Shown here piece after piece: positions 17,307 to 26,577 of a stretch of DNA of 64,000 nucleotides (its first letter is position 1; the number at the start of each line of letters is the position of its first letter). The DNA is taken from NCBI GenBank assembly GCA_947448695.1, contig CANFOL010000004.1, forward strand, positions 62,001 through 126,000. Reading direction: 5' to 3'. Origin of the DNA: Burkholderiaceae bacterium. GTDB lineage: Bacteria > Pseudomonadota > Gammaproteobacteria > Burkholderiales > Burkholderiaceae. Position numbers and translations under genes: made by a program. The notes beneath the pieces are model-generated. The model was not told where the DNA came from, searched no databases, and saw nothing but the letters and a program-made list of their open reading frames with translations.

Positions 17307-19261
17307 TGATTCCAGAAATAGGCCACATCGCCTTAATTACCGCTTTTGTTGTTGCCTTGTTACAGTGCGTTCTATCCCTTTGGGGCGCACATACTCAACA
17401 AGTTCGGCTCATGGCAATTGCTAAACCGGCTGCCTTTGTCCATTTTTTAATGATTCTGCTCGCTTTTACTTGTTTAATTAGTTCATTCATGTCGAACGAT
17501 TTTTCTGTACTCAATGTTGCTGAAAATTCTAATGCGTCACTCCCGATGATCTACCGAATTTGTGCATCCTGGGGGAGTCATGAAGGGTCTATCTTGTTAT
17601 GGTCACTGATGCTGAGTGGTTGGGGTCTTGCTGTTGCTTGTTTTTCTAAAAACTTACCTAGTTATATACTGGCGCGCACGCTTGGCGTAATGGGGTTTAT
17701 AAGCTCAGGGACACTACTTTTTACCATTGCGACCTCTAATCCTTTTTTACGTCTATTACCTGCGGCTCTCAATGGTCGTGATCTCAACCCACTTCTGCAA
17801 GACCCGGGAATGATTATTCATCCACCGATGCTGTACATGGGATATGTAGGAACCTCGGTGGTATTTTCTTTAGCTATTGCAGCCCTTTTATCAGGTAAGC
17901 TAGATTCTTCTTGGGCGCGGTGGTCACGCCCTTGGATTACAACTGCTTGGTGTTTTTTAACCATCGGTATTACCCTAGGGAGCGCCTGGGCTTATTACGA
18001 ACTAGGATGGGGTGGATGGTGGTTTTGGGATCCAGTTGAAAATGCCTCTTTCATGCCTTGGCTTTTAGGTACAGCGCTAATTCACTCATTGGCTGTAACT
18101 GAGAAACGGGGAGGCTTTAAGATGTGGACCGCCTTGCTGGCAATAATGACTTTTTCGATGTCTTTACTAGGAACCTTCTTAGTCAGATCCGGTGTCATTA
18201 CTTCAGTACATGCTTTTGCTACTGACCCTACTCGCGGTATTTTTATTTTAATCTTTTTAGCCATCTTAATTGGTGGCTCGCTAACATTGTTTGCCGTGCG
18301 CGCACCTCGGGCTACTGTCGGTGAGTCATTTGATCCTATTTCAAGGGACTCCATGTTATTAGCAAATAACATTCTTTTACTCGTAGCTGCGTTTACCGTT
18401 CTTCTGGGAACTCTATATCCTTTGATATTGGATGCGCTAGGATTAGGTAAAATCTCTGTAGGTCAACCCTACTTTAACGCTGTATTCGTCCCCCTCATGG
18501 CACCAGCTCTCTTTTTAATGGGCGTTGGTCCTATCACGAAATGGCGTAGTGCAAAGTCCATTGAAATTGCAACACAATTACGTTGGGCTTTAGCAATCAC
18601 AATCATTACTTCTGCTATAGCGGCCTTTACGATGCGCTCTTGGACCGCCTTAATTGGTTTTGGCTTATTTGTCGCGATTTGGATTGTGTCGGCAACCATC
18701 AATAACCTGTTTGTACGTCTACAACTTCATCCACAAGGTTTCTTAACCGGCTTTAAGATTCAACCACTGAGCTATTACGGTATGGTAATTGCTCATCTTG
18801 GAGTAGCAGTCTTTGTATTTGGTGTAACCATGGTCACTGGATTTGAAGAAGAAAAAGATTTAAGAATGCAAGCTGGTAGTACCAGTGAAATCGCAGGCTA
18901 TCAAATTCGTTTTGATGGTGTCAAAGAGGTTTTAGGAAGTAACTTCACAGCCGCACAAGGGCAACTCACCATTAGTAAAAATGGTGAAGTATTAACGGTC
19001 ATGCAACCAGAAAAAAGAAAGTATTTTTCAAGTGAAATGCTGATGACTGAAGCTGCTATTTATTCCAAAGTGAGTGGTGATATTTACATTTCGATGGCCG
19101 AGCCAGTTAGTAATACCGAATGGGGTGTTAAGGTGCAATATAAACCGTTTATTTCATGGATGTGGGCAGGCGCTTTTTTAATTGCCTTAGGTGGTTTTCT
19201 GGCAACTCTAGATAAAAAATATCGTTCTAAATCTTTAAATGTGATCAAGGTGTCAACTTGA
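17306..19261 (+). CDS. ccmF: Cytochrome c heme lyase subunit CcmF
   Basis: The 651-residue polytopic protein carries the WWD domain (WGGWWFWDPVENASFMPWL), SWGSHEGSILLWSL, and HPPMLYMGYVGT with a candidate heme-ligand His. The periplasmic domain near the C-terminus is followed by a final helix. CcmF with CcmH and CcmI attaches heme to apocytochrome c. The length is typical. Confidence 0.95.
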   Translation: MIPEIGHIALITAFVVALLQCVLSLWGAHTQQVRLMAIAKPAAFVHFLMILLAFTCLISSFMSNDFSVLNVAENSNASLPMIYRICASWGSHEGSILLWSLMLSGWGLAVACFSKNLPSYILARTLGVMGFISSGTLLFTIATSNPFLRLLPAALNGRDLNPLLQDPGMIIHPPMLYMGYVGTSVVFSLAIAALLSGKLDSSWARWSRPWITTAWCFLTIGITLGSAWAYYELGWGGWWFWDPVENASFMPWLLGTALIHSLAVTEKRGGFKMWTALLAIMTFSMSLLGTFLVRSGVITSVHAFATDPTRGIFILIFLAILIGGSLTLFAVRAPRATVGESFDPISRDSMLLANNILLLVAAFTVLLGTLYPLILDALGLGKISVGQPYFNAVFVPLMAPALFLMGVGPITKWRSAKSIEIATQLRWALAITIITSAIAAFTMRSWTALIGFGLFVAIWIVSATINNLFVRLQLHPQGFLTGFKIQPLSYYGMVIAHLGVAVFVFGVTMVTGFEEEKDLRMQAGSTSEIAGYQIRFDGVKEVLGSNFTAAQGQLTISKNGEVLTVMQPEKRKYFSSEMLMTEAAIYSKVSGDIYISMAEPVSNTEWGVKVQYKPFISWMWAGAFLIALGGFLATLDKKYRSKSLNVIKVST

Positions 19262-19779
19262 AACGTTTTTTACCACTCATTATTTTTGCCGGCCTTTGCG
19301 TATTTTTGGTTATTGGCTTGCAACTTAATCCTAAAGAAATTCCCTCCCCTTTGATTGGCAAAGCAGCGCCTCAATTTACTCAGCCTATTCTGGACCAAAC
19401 AAGCCAAGAGTTCTCACCAAATCAAATGCTGGGAAAAGTTTGGCTTCTCAATGTCTGGGCTTCATGGTGCGTATCTTGTAGAGAGGAACATCCTTTACTC
19501 CTGGAATTAGCAAAACAACAAACAATTCCAATGATTGGCCTGAACTATAAAGATCAAGACGAAGCCGCAAAAGAGTGGCTTTCGAAGATGGGTGACCCAT
19601 ATCAACTTTCAATCGTTGATCGGTCAGGAACTGTTGGAATTAATTATGGTGTTTATGGTGTGCCAGAAACTTTCTTAATTAATAGTCAAGGCATCATTGT
19701 CCATAAATTTACAGGGCCTTTGACTCCTTCTTTGATGCAAAAAGAACTTCTCCCTATGTTGGCTAAACTAAAAAAATAA
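19258..19779 (+). CDS. ccmG: Thiol:disulfide interchange protein CcmG/DsbE
   Basis: The 173-residue membrane-anchored thioredoxin has the active site WASWCVSCREEH (Cys71 and Cys74) and the cis-Pro loop GVYGVPETFLI. It reduces the CXXCH cysteines of apocytochrome c. Translation starts at a TTG that overlaps the ccmF stop codon (TTGA). No in-frame ATG precedes the anchor, so TTG is well supported. Confidence 0.93.
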   Translation: MKRFLPLIIFAGLCVFLVIGLQLNPKEIPSPLIGKAAPQFTQPILDQTSQEFSPNQMLGKVWLLNVWASWCVSCREEHPLLLELAKQQTIPMIGLNYKDQDEAAKEWLSKMGDPYQLSIVDRSGTVGINYGVYGVPETFLINSQGIIVHKFTGPLTPSLMQKELLPMLAKLKK

Positions 19780-19784
19780 TTTTT

Positions 19785-20282
19785 ATGAACCATTTTTGGA
19801 TCTCTTACCAACAGATAATGATGAGCTTTTTCCTAAGTTTGTTTCTATTCGCTCAAGTATCAATAGCTGATGAAGCAAAACCTTTGAAAGATAACCCTGA
19901 ATTAGAAGCAAAAGTTCAAAGTATTTCCAATGAACTTCGTTGCTTAGTTTGTCAAAATGAAACGATTGCCGGTTCACATGCGGATCTTGCGGTAGATTTA
20001 CGTCAACAAATCAGAAATCAATTACTAGCGGGCCAATCTAAAGATGAAATTATTTCCTTCATGGTCGAGCGCTATGGGGATTTTGTTTTATATAAACCGC
20101 CTGTAAAAAGTAATACCCTTGTTTTATGGTTTGGGCCCTTCATAATTTTATTATTAGGTCTCTGGGCATTACTGCGCCACATCCGAAAAGAGCATGATTC
20201 GACAGGATTAGATTTCAATAACCCTGATGATTTATTAAAGGCGAGAGTTTTACTGTCGACTGTAAAAAAGGATACCAAATGA
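19785..20282 (+). CDS. ccmH: Cytochrome c-type biogenesis protein CcmH
   Basis: The 165-residue protein has a signal peptide ending near SIADE. The conserved LRCLVCQNETIAGS puts the redox pair at Cys53 and Cys56, and FMVERYGDFVLYKPP is followed by a C-terminal membrane helix. It handles the apocytochrome thiols with CcmG and CcmF. The stop codon overlaps the ccmI start (ATGA). Confidence 0.94.
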   Translation: MNHFWISYQQIMMSFFLSLFLFAQVSIADEAKPLKDNPELEAKVQSISNELRCLVCQNETIAGSHADLAVDLRQQIRNQLLAGQSKDEIISFMVERYGDFVLYKPPVKSNTLVLWFGPFIILLLGLWALLRHIRKEHDSTGLDFNNPDDLLKARVLLSTVKKDTK

Positions 20283-21472
20283 CTTTGTTTATTGCCCTAG
20301 CCGTCCTCATCATTGGGGTTGCCGTACTACTTCTCATTCTGCCCATTTTACGAACACCATCCTTATCGACCGTTGATCAGTCCCAAAGTAATCTCCTCAT
20401 CCTACAAGAAAGTTTAGCCAACTTAGAAAAAGAATTTCAGGAAGGTCTTCTCACTGCCGAGCAATATGCTTTTCAAAAATCCGAGATTGAAATGCGTACA
20501 GTTGAAGAAGTAGTAAGGGTCAAAGATAGTAAAAGTCCACATCAACAACAATCTAATTGGTTATCCTACGGATTGATTGCCGTCATACCCCTTGCAGTTG
20601 TTGGTATTTATCTCATTCTTGGCAATCCTGCGGCTATTTTTGTCGAAAAAGATCCTCAAGCAAAACAAATTGAAGAAATGGTCAGTCAGTTAGAGCGTAA
20701 ATTAAAAGAAGAACCTACCAACATAGACGGTTGGATGTTTCTTGGCAGATCTTATGCCGCAATGAATCGTTTACCTGAGGCTAAAATGGCTTATCAAAAA
20801 GCGATTGCCCTAGACCCAAAAAACGACCAACTTTTAGCTGATTTGGCAGATTTAACTGCTTTTCAAAATAAAAATATTAATGCTGAAGCACTTGGTTATT
20901 TAGATCAAGCCCTCAAAATCAATCCCAACAATGCGAAAGCACTTGCCCTGCGTGGCTCTGCCGCATTTGATCAAAAGAACTTTGCTAGTGCAATCAAAGA
21001 CTGGAAAATTGCCATTGCCGCTTTAGGACCTAAAGATCAAGAATTTATTAACGGCCTTCAAGAAAGCATTAAAGAAGCTCAATCTTTAATGAATGCTTCT
21101 ACAACATCTTCTACCAACAAAGTCTCACTTGCTCAAGTATCTGGAAAAGTGTCCATCAGCCCCCAGTTCCAATCCAAAATAGAACCTACTGACACCGTTT
21201 TTATCTATGCGCGCGCATCGAGTGGTCCACGGATGCCAGTGGCTATTCTGCGTTTCACTGCCAACGAACTACCGAAGACATTTGAGCTGAATGATAGTCT
21301 TGCCATGTCACCTCAAATGGCCCTATCGAAATTTAATGAATTTACAATTGTTGGCAGAATTTCGAAAAGTGGCAATGCCATGCCACAGCCAGGTGATCTG
21401 ATTGGAGAAATCGAGCGCGTTCCTTTAGGTACAAAGAATTTATCACTTGTAATTAACAAGATTCAACCTTAA
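20279..21472 (+). CDS. ccmI: Cytochrome c-type biogenesis protein CcmI (CycH), TPR
   Basis: The 397-residue protein has two N-terminal membrane helices around a cytoplasmic loop. TPR repeats follow (DGWMFLGRSYAAMNRLPEAK, AYQKAIALDPKNDQLLADLA, GYLDQALKINPNNAKALAL), then a C-terminal domain. It recruits apocytochrome c for the CcmFH ligase. It is the last gene of the ccm operon. Confidence 0.9.
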   Translation: MTLFIALAVLIIGVAVLLLILPILRTPSLSTVDQSQSNLLILQESLANLEKEFQEGLLTAEQYAFQKSEIEMRTVEEVVRVKDSKSPHQQQSNWLSYGLIAVIPLAVVGIYLILGNPAAIFVEKDPQAKQIEEMVSQLERKLKEEPTNIDGWMFLGRSYAAMNRLPEAKMAYQKAIALDPKNDQLLADLADLTAFQNKNINAEALGYLDQALKINPNNAKALALRGSAAFDQKNFASAIKDWKIAIAALGPKDQEFINGLQESIKEAQSLMNASTTSSTNKVSLAQVSGKVSISPQFQSKIEPTDTVFIYARASSGPRMPVAILRFTANELPKTFELNDSLAMSPQMALSKFNEFTIVGRISKSGNAMPQPGDLIGEIERVPLGTKNLSLVINKIQP

Positions 21473-21548
21473 TTCAATCCCTAGATTTGAACTCTTTGAA
21501 AAAGAGTAATAAACTATCCTTAAAAATATTTAGAACAAGGAGATACTG

Positions 21549-22103
21549 ATGGGCTTACCAGAAATTCGTGTAACAAAAGAAGAAATGCGTGCACGTGTAG
21601 CATTTTTTAAAGATTTAAAGGGCTTTGATACTGGCCTGATTGATAGTGAGTTCCCCTCTGCATATCGCAAGTTGTTCAACGCTTTGGGATTTCAGCCACC
21701 AAGAGGTAAAGGTGGTTCAGAAGTCGAGTCTCCTGTAGGCACGAATGCTTCAGAAAACTCTGCAATTAAAATCAGTGAGGGTTTTAATATTGGGTTTTGT
21801 GAATGCAAACCCGGCTTTGGTCCTATGATGCACAATCATGATACCAACGAAACTTTTATTCCGATGACTGGTAAATGGCGCTGCTCATGGGAAGTTGATG
21901 ATAAAACAGAATTCTTTGATGTGGGACAATGGGATATCTGCTCTTTTCCTGCAGGTGTTCAACGTCGTTTTGAAAACGTTACTTTTGACGAGCCTGACAA
22001 AACCCATTGGTTGATGTTTGTGATTGGTGGTGATGCCCCTGAGGTCGACTTTAGTGAAAAAGCAAAAGATACTTTAAGAACTGCTGGACTATTAAAGTAT
22101 TAG
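21549..22103 (+). CDS. Cupin domain-containing protein
   Basis: The 184-residue protein has a single cupin barrel. Motif 1 is FGPMMHNHDTNETFIPMTGKW, with His, His and Glu metal ligands, and motif 2 is GQWDICSFPAGVQRRFENV. A strong AAGGAG lies upstream. Cupins of this size are often small dioxygenases, isomerases or binding proteins; no specific function can be assigned. The 76-bp gap after ccmI contains only a weak hairpin. Confidence 0.78.
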   Translation: MGLPEIRVTKEEMRARVAFFKDLKGFDTGLIDSEFPSAYRKLFNALGFQPPRGKGGSEVESPVGTNASENSAIKISEGFNIGFCECKPGFGPMMHNHDTNETFIPMTGKWRCSWEVDDKTEFFDVGQWDICSFPAGVQRRFENVTFDEPDKTHWLMFVIGGDAPEVDFSEKAKDTLRTAGLLKY

Positions 22104-22151
22104 TCACTTCTCGCACTATGCTAAAGTCATATACATTCAAGATTGGTGTGT

Positions 22152-23351
22152 ATGACTTCTAAAATTCGCTTACTCAATAAAAATATTCTTCTTTTAGCAG
22201 TTTGCCAAGGCCTTTATCTCACCAATAATGTGACTTTTTTAGCGATCAATGGCTTAGTTGGCTTTAATCTAACGCCAATTCCCTGGATGGCAACCCTACC
22301 CTTAATGGCCTACGTTCTCGGTGCTGCTATTTCGACGATTATCGTCGCCAAAGTTCAAGCAAAGTACGGTCGAAAAAAATCATTTCAATTCGCCTTACTC
22401 GTCGTCATTTTTGCATCATTATTATGTGCCTACAGTGCCTACAGTAAAAGTTTTATTCTTTTAATTGTAGGAACCGCTATTGCAGGCTACTACAGTGCGA
22501 ATGGTCTACTTTATCGATTCGTTGCCCCGGAACTTACGCATACTAGCTTAAAAGAAAAAGCCGTTTCGATCGTATTAGCGGGTGGTCTGATCGGTGCTAT
22601 TTTAGGACCCAATTTGTCGTCTTGGAGTAAAAACATGTTTGATACCCAGTTTATGGGAGCCTACCTGATCTTAGCGATTGCCGGTGTGTTGGGAGTTCTG
22701 ATGATGCAAATGATCGATTTTCCGGATGATTATCGAACTAATCAACCCGACCACACCGGACGTCCTCTCAAAGAAATTATATTGCACCCAACTTTTTTAG
22801 TTGCCTTAATCTGTACATCCTTAGGTTATGGGGTTATGAATCTCATGATGGCAGGCACGCCACTAGCGATGCAAGTCTGCGGATTTGACTTTCCCAACAC
22901 AGCACAAGTGCTTCAATATCATGTCATTGGCATGTTTGCCCCTGGATTTTTTACAGGTCATCTTGTCAAACGTTATGGTCCTATTCCTATCATGACCATA
23001 GGTGCTATTCTCAACTTTATTAGTCTTTTTATAATGCTATCCGGCAGCGATCTGCCTCACTTTATTGCAGCTCTATTTTTATTAGGCGTGGCCTGGAATT
23101 TAATTTTTAATGGCTCAACGATTTTGGCCATTTCTTCCTTCAAGTCTGAAGAAAAAAATAAAGCTGAAGCAACCATCAATTTTTGTGTATTTGGCACAAT
23201 GGCAATCAGCTCATTTAGTTCAGGTGCTTTAGTTACTACCCAAGGCTGGCAGTTCTTAAATATCGGCACACTTGTTCCAACCATCATCATCTGTGGTGCC
23301 ATTCTGTGGCTCGTTTTGCAACAAAAACGATTAGTAATCAAACTATATTAA
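22152..23351 (+). CDS. Major facilitator superfamily transporter
   Basis: The 399-residue protein has about twelve hydrophobic helices and the loop 2-3 MFS motif (KVQAKYGRKKSFQFALL), with a related copy between helices 8 and 9 (GHLVKRYGPIPIMTIG). It probably exports or imports a small molecule by proton coupling. The ATG at 22152 is preferred over a TTG 9 bases upstream. Its 3' end overlaps selD on the other strand by 14 bp. Confidence 0.85.
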   Translation: MTSKIRLLNKNILLLAVCQGLYLTNNVTFLAINGLVGFNLTPIPWMATLPLMAYVLGAAISTIIVAKVQAKYGRKKSFQFALLVVIFASLLCAYSAYSKSFILLIVGTAIAGYYSANGLLYRFVAPELTHTSLKEKAVSIVLAGGLIGAILGPNLSSWSKNMFDTQFMGAYLILAIAGVLGVLMMQMIDFPDDYRTNQPDHTGRPLKEIILHPTFLVALICTSLGYGVMNLMMAGTPLAMQVCGFDFPNTAQVLQYHVIGMFAPGFFTGHLVKRYGPIPIMTIGAILNFISLFIMLSGSDLPHFIAALFLLGVAWNLIFNGSTILAISSFKSEEKNKAEATINFCVFGTMAISSFSSGALVTTQGWQFLNIGTLVPTIIICGAILWLVLQQKRLVIKLY

Positions 23352-24378
23352 TGCCTTCGCCAGCTTCAAAATATCCAATCTTCTGTGCTGATGTAAAACC
23401 TGCTTGATGCAAGAGTTGTAGTACTTCACCTTCAACTTCTGGTGCGCAAGAAATTAATAATCCACCACTCGTTTGCGGATCACTTAATAGATTTTTTTGC
23501 CACATAGGCATCTCTTTTTCGGCTTTGATGTGCTCAGCATAACCTTGCCAATTTCGACCGGAAGCACCTGTAACAATATTTTCTTGCACATATTGCAGCG
23601 CTTCTTCAATAATCGGAATATGCTCAAATTGCACATTGGCTTGCAGTTTTGCGCCTTGCGCCATCTCTAAGAGATGCCCTGCCAAACCAAATCCTGTAAC
23701 GTCAGTCATCGCATGGACGTGCGGATTTTCAACTAAGGTCATACCTGGGGAGTTAAGTTGAGTAGTGAAATCAATCAATTTTGCATACGCTTTTTCTGAA
23801 ATTTTTTCTTGCTTAAATGCTGCACTCAAAATACCTACGCCCAGAGGCTTACTCAAAATAATACTATCGCCAATTTGCGATGTTTTATTTCTTTTGAATT
23901 TTTGTGGATCAACGATGCCAATCACAATCAAACCATAAATAGGCTCAACCGAATCAATCGAGTGACCACCGGCAATGGGTATCCCGGCTGCCGCACATAC
24001 CGCCTGACCACCTGCAGTAATACGCTGAATCGTCTCAATCGGTAATACATTAATAGGCATACCAAGTATCGCCAGCGCAAACAGTGGCTTAGCTCCCATG
24101 GCATAAATATCTGATATCGCATTACTAGCTGCGATTCGACCAAAGTCAAAGGGATCATCCACAATCGGCATAAAAAAATCAGTTGTAGCTACGATAGCTT
24201 GTTGTTCATTGATTTGATAAACAGCGGCATCTTCATTATTTTGATTACCCGCTAATAGCTGTGGCGCAAAGGTCACAAATGGGGAAAATTGCAATATTTT
24301 TGAAAGTACTTCTGGCGCAATTTTGCAACCACACCCACCACCATGCGACAAAGAAGTTAATCGACCGTTATAAGACAT
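23338..24378 (-). CDS. selD: Selenide, water dikinase SelD (Cys form)
   Basis: The 346-residue protein begins with the active-site region SLSHGGGCGCKIAPEVLSKI, with Cys16 where some homologues carry selenocysteine. It contains DFFMPIVDDPFDFGRIAASNA, GGHSIDSVEPIYGLIV and DVTGFGLAGHLLEMA. SelD makes selenophosphate from selenide and ATP. The ATG at 24378 matches the family start; an ATG 24 nt upstream is in frame. It is divergent from mnmH, the selenophosphate user. Confidence 0.92.
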   Translation of the reverse strand: MSYNGRLTSLSHGGGCGCKIAPEVLSKILQFSPFVTFAPQLLAGNQNNEDAAVYQINEQQAIVATTDFFMPIVDDPFDFGRIAASNAISDIYAMGAKPLFALAILGMPINVLPIETIQRITAGGQAVCAAAGIPIAGGHSIDSVEPIYGLIVIGIVDPQKFKRNKTSQIGDSIILSKPLGVGILSAAFKQEKISEKAYAKLIDFTTQLNSPGMTLVENPHVHAMTDVTGFGLAGHLLEMAQGAKLQANVQFEHIPIIEEALQYVQENIVTGASGRNWQGYAEHIKAEKEMPMWQKNLLSDPQTSGGLLISCAPEVEGEVLQLLHQAGFTSAQKIGYFEAGEGINIV

Positions 24379-24489
24379 ACTATTTTCTCCAAAGGAATTC
24401 ATGCAAGGATACCACCAGAGTCGGAAGAGTCAAGACGAACTGGTTTCAATTCATGAGAAAATACAGGTCATGACTATGTGCTTTGCTAT

Positions 24490-25551
24490 ATGAAGTCCGC
24501 TTCCATATCAACTCTGAACGATGACTCTTCTTTTGATGAGATCATTGATGTCCGAACGCCTGCTGAGTATTTACTGGATCATATTCCCGGTGCAGTCAAT
24601 TTTCCTGTTCTGTCCAATGAAGAACGAGTGATCGTCGGCACCAAATATGTACAAGAATCTTCCTTTGAAGCAAAAAAATTAGGGGCAACGCTCATCGCAA
24701 GAAACATCGCTCATCATATTGAATCTGAATTTGCCACGCGCCCCAAAAATTGGCGCCCCCTGATTTATTGTTGGCGCGGCGGCAAGCGCAGTAGCTCAAT
24801 GGGGCATATTCTTCGTCAGATTGGTTGGGATGCTCATGTATTAGAGGGTGGCTATAAAACTTATCGAGCGCAGGTAGTTCAAAGTCTAAGTGAGATTCCC
24901 AACCAGTTTCAGTTTCGAGTCATTACAGGTAGAACTGGAAGCGCAAAAAGTAGAGTCTTAGAAGAACTAACGGCCATGGGGTGCCAAGTATTACACCTTG
25001 AAGAACTGGCAAATCACAAAGGTTCTGTTTTGGGAGCTAGCCCCGACTCACATCAACCTAGTCAAAAATATTTAGAAACTCTCATCAACGCAAAACTTAA
25101 AAAATTTGACCCTAATCAAATTGTCTTTATTGAGGCAGAAAGTAAAAAAGTGGGAAGATTACATGTTCCAGATACCCTGATGGAACGAATCCGCTCTAGT
25201 CCTTGTATTCAAATTGAAGCAAGTATCGAAGCACGTTTAGCCTTTCTAGAAGAAGACTATCAGTGCCTCATTGAGCAACCCTCTTTTTTATTAGAAAAAC
25301 TTCAACATCTCAAAGCTCTTGTCGGTCAAGAGCAATTAAATCGTTGGTATACATATATTGAGAACCAAGATTGGCCAGTATTAATTCGCTCACTCCTCGA
25401 ACTTCACTATGACCGTCTATATGACCGTTCGCAATTACGTAATTTTGAAGATTACGAAAAAGCCCCTAAGATTCTGGCCGATAACTTATCAAAGGCCGGT
25501 ATTCAAAAAATCGCCGGCCAAATAATACAAATGATGAATCAGTCCAAATAG
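24490..25551 (+). CDS. mnmH: tRNA 2-selenouridine synthase MnmH (SelU/YbbB)
   Basis: The 353-residue protein has an N-terminal rhodanese domain (EIIDVRTPAEYLLDHIPGAV; catalytic Cys94 in LIYCWRGGKRSSSMG). A P-loop domain follows (GRTGSAKS, residues 147-154). It converts 2-thiouridine at the tRNA wobble position to 2-selenouridine via geranylation, using selenophosphate from SelD. Starts at ATG 24490 or GTG 24478 are both possible. The 3' end overlaps the next gene on the opposite strand by 13 bp. Confidence 0.92.
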   Translation: MKSASISTLNDDSSFDEIIDVRTPAEYLLDHIPGAVNFPVLSNEERVIVGTKYVQESSFEAKKLGATLIARNIAHHIESEFATRPKNWRPLIYCWRGGKRSSSMGHILRQIGWDAHVLEGGYKTYRAQVVQSLSEIPNQFQFRVITGRTGSAKSRVLEELTAMGCQVLHLEELANHKGSVLGASPDSHQPSQKYLETLINAKLKKFDPNQIVFIEAESKKVGRLHVPDTLMERIRSSPCIQIEASIEARLAFLEEDYQCLIEQPSFLLEKLQHLKALVGQEQLNRWYTYIENQDWPVLIRSLLELHYDRLYDRSQLRNFEDYEKAPKILADNLSKAGIQKIAGQIIQMMNQSK

Positions 25552-26417
25552 ATTTGGAAGATTCCTTGGGTACCATTCCGCTGTAAACCCCTATCCGCCA
25601 TTTTCTCAAATAAGGATTTAGCCAACAAAAGGCCCGGTAAGTTGAGTTGCATTTGTTCGGCCTCTTCAACAGCAATCTTTAAATCTTTGATGAAATGTTC
25701 TACATAAAAACCGGGTGCATAATCACCCACAATCATTCTGGCACCTAATACGTTTAGCTGAAATCCAGATGCAGCTCCACCACCAATCGACTGTAAAACA
25801 ACAGCCGGGTCAAGGCCAACTTTTTTTGCATACGATAAACCTTCAGCAACTCCCATGATCGTCGAGGCAATCACAATTTGATTACACATTTTGGTATGCT
25901 GACCCATACCAACATCACCCTGCAAAATAATACTCGTTCCTAGCTTTTGTAAAATTGGCAAAACATGGTCAAACACTGCTTTGTCACCACCGACCATGAT
26001 GGTTAACTTAGCATCTCGTGCACCAATATCTCCACCAGAAACAGGGGCATCCAGTGACGCCAATCCTTTTTTAGCTGCTTGTACAGCAATCTTTCTCGCT
26101 AAAGAAGGACTCGAGGTTGTCATATCAACCAAAATAGCATTGTTTGCTGAAGCGATAATTCCTTTTTCACCAAAATACACCTCTTCAACATCCGACGGAA
26201 ATCCCACCATCGTGATGATCATGTTCGAATGAGCGGCAACTTCTCCAGGGGTATCAAACCATTTTGCACCTTTAGCCACCAAACTATCAGTTTTAGATTT
26301 AGTGCGGTTATACAAATTCACTTGATAGCCGGCGGCTAACAAGTGACCAGCCATACTTTGCCCCATGATTCCCAAGCCAATAAAGCCAATATTTTTAATT
26401 GAAGTTAAACTAGTCAT
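25539..26417 (-). CDS. NAD(P)-dependent beta-hydroxyacid dehydrogenase (tartronate semialdehyde reductase/3-hydroxyisobutyrate dehydrogenase family)
   Basis: The 292-residue protein has the Rossmann motif IGFIGLGIMGQSMAGHLL, the substrate-binding signature LDAPVSGGDIGARDAKLTIM, the catalytic Lys region GQHTKMCNQIVIA and the C-terminal helix motif FIKDLKIAVEEA. It would reversibly oxidise a short beta-hydroxyacid to its semialdehyde. It could be GarR/GlxR-like or MmsB-like; neighbours do not decide this. Confidence 0.87.
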   Translation of the reverse strand: MTSLTSIKNIGFIGLGIMGQSMAGHLLAAGYQVNLYNRTKSKTDSLVAKGAKWFDTPGEVAAHSNMIITMVGFPSDVEEVYFGEKGIIASANNAILVDMTTSSPSLARKIAVQAAKKGLASLDAPVSGGDIGARDAKLTIMVGGDKAVFDHVLPILQKLGTSIILQGDVGMGQHTKMCNQIVIASTIMGVAEGLSYAKKVGLDPAVVLQSIGGGAASGFQLNVLGARMIVGDYAPGFYVEHFIKDLKIAVEEAEQMQLNLPGLLLAKSLFEKMADRGLQRNGTQGIFQIYLD

Positions 26418-26577
26418 TCGAGTCCTTTAATAAAATTTTCAAGTCAAATATAAGTATCATCGTACTTATCTATAGTTTCGTATTGATCTAAAATGGCTTA
26501 TGATACTCTTTAATTAACCTGCAGTAATCCTCGAGTGATCTAACTCTGACTCAAAGTTTAAGATAATCTAAATTTTT

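Noticed and set aside
21492..21506. Hairpin CTCTTT-GAA-AAAGAG after ccmI as a terminator
   Set aside because: The stem is AT-rich and no U-run follows, so it is unlikely to terminate.
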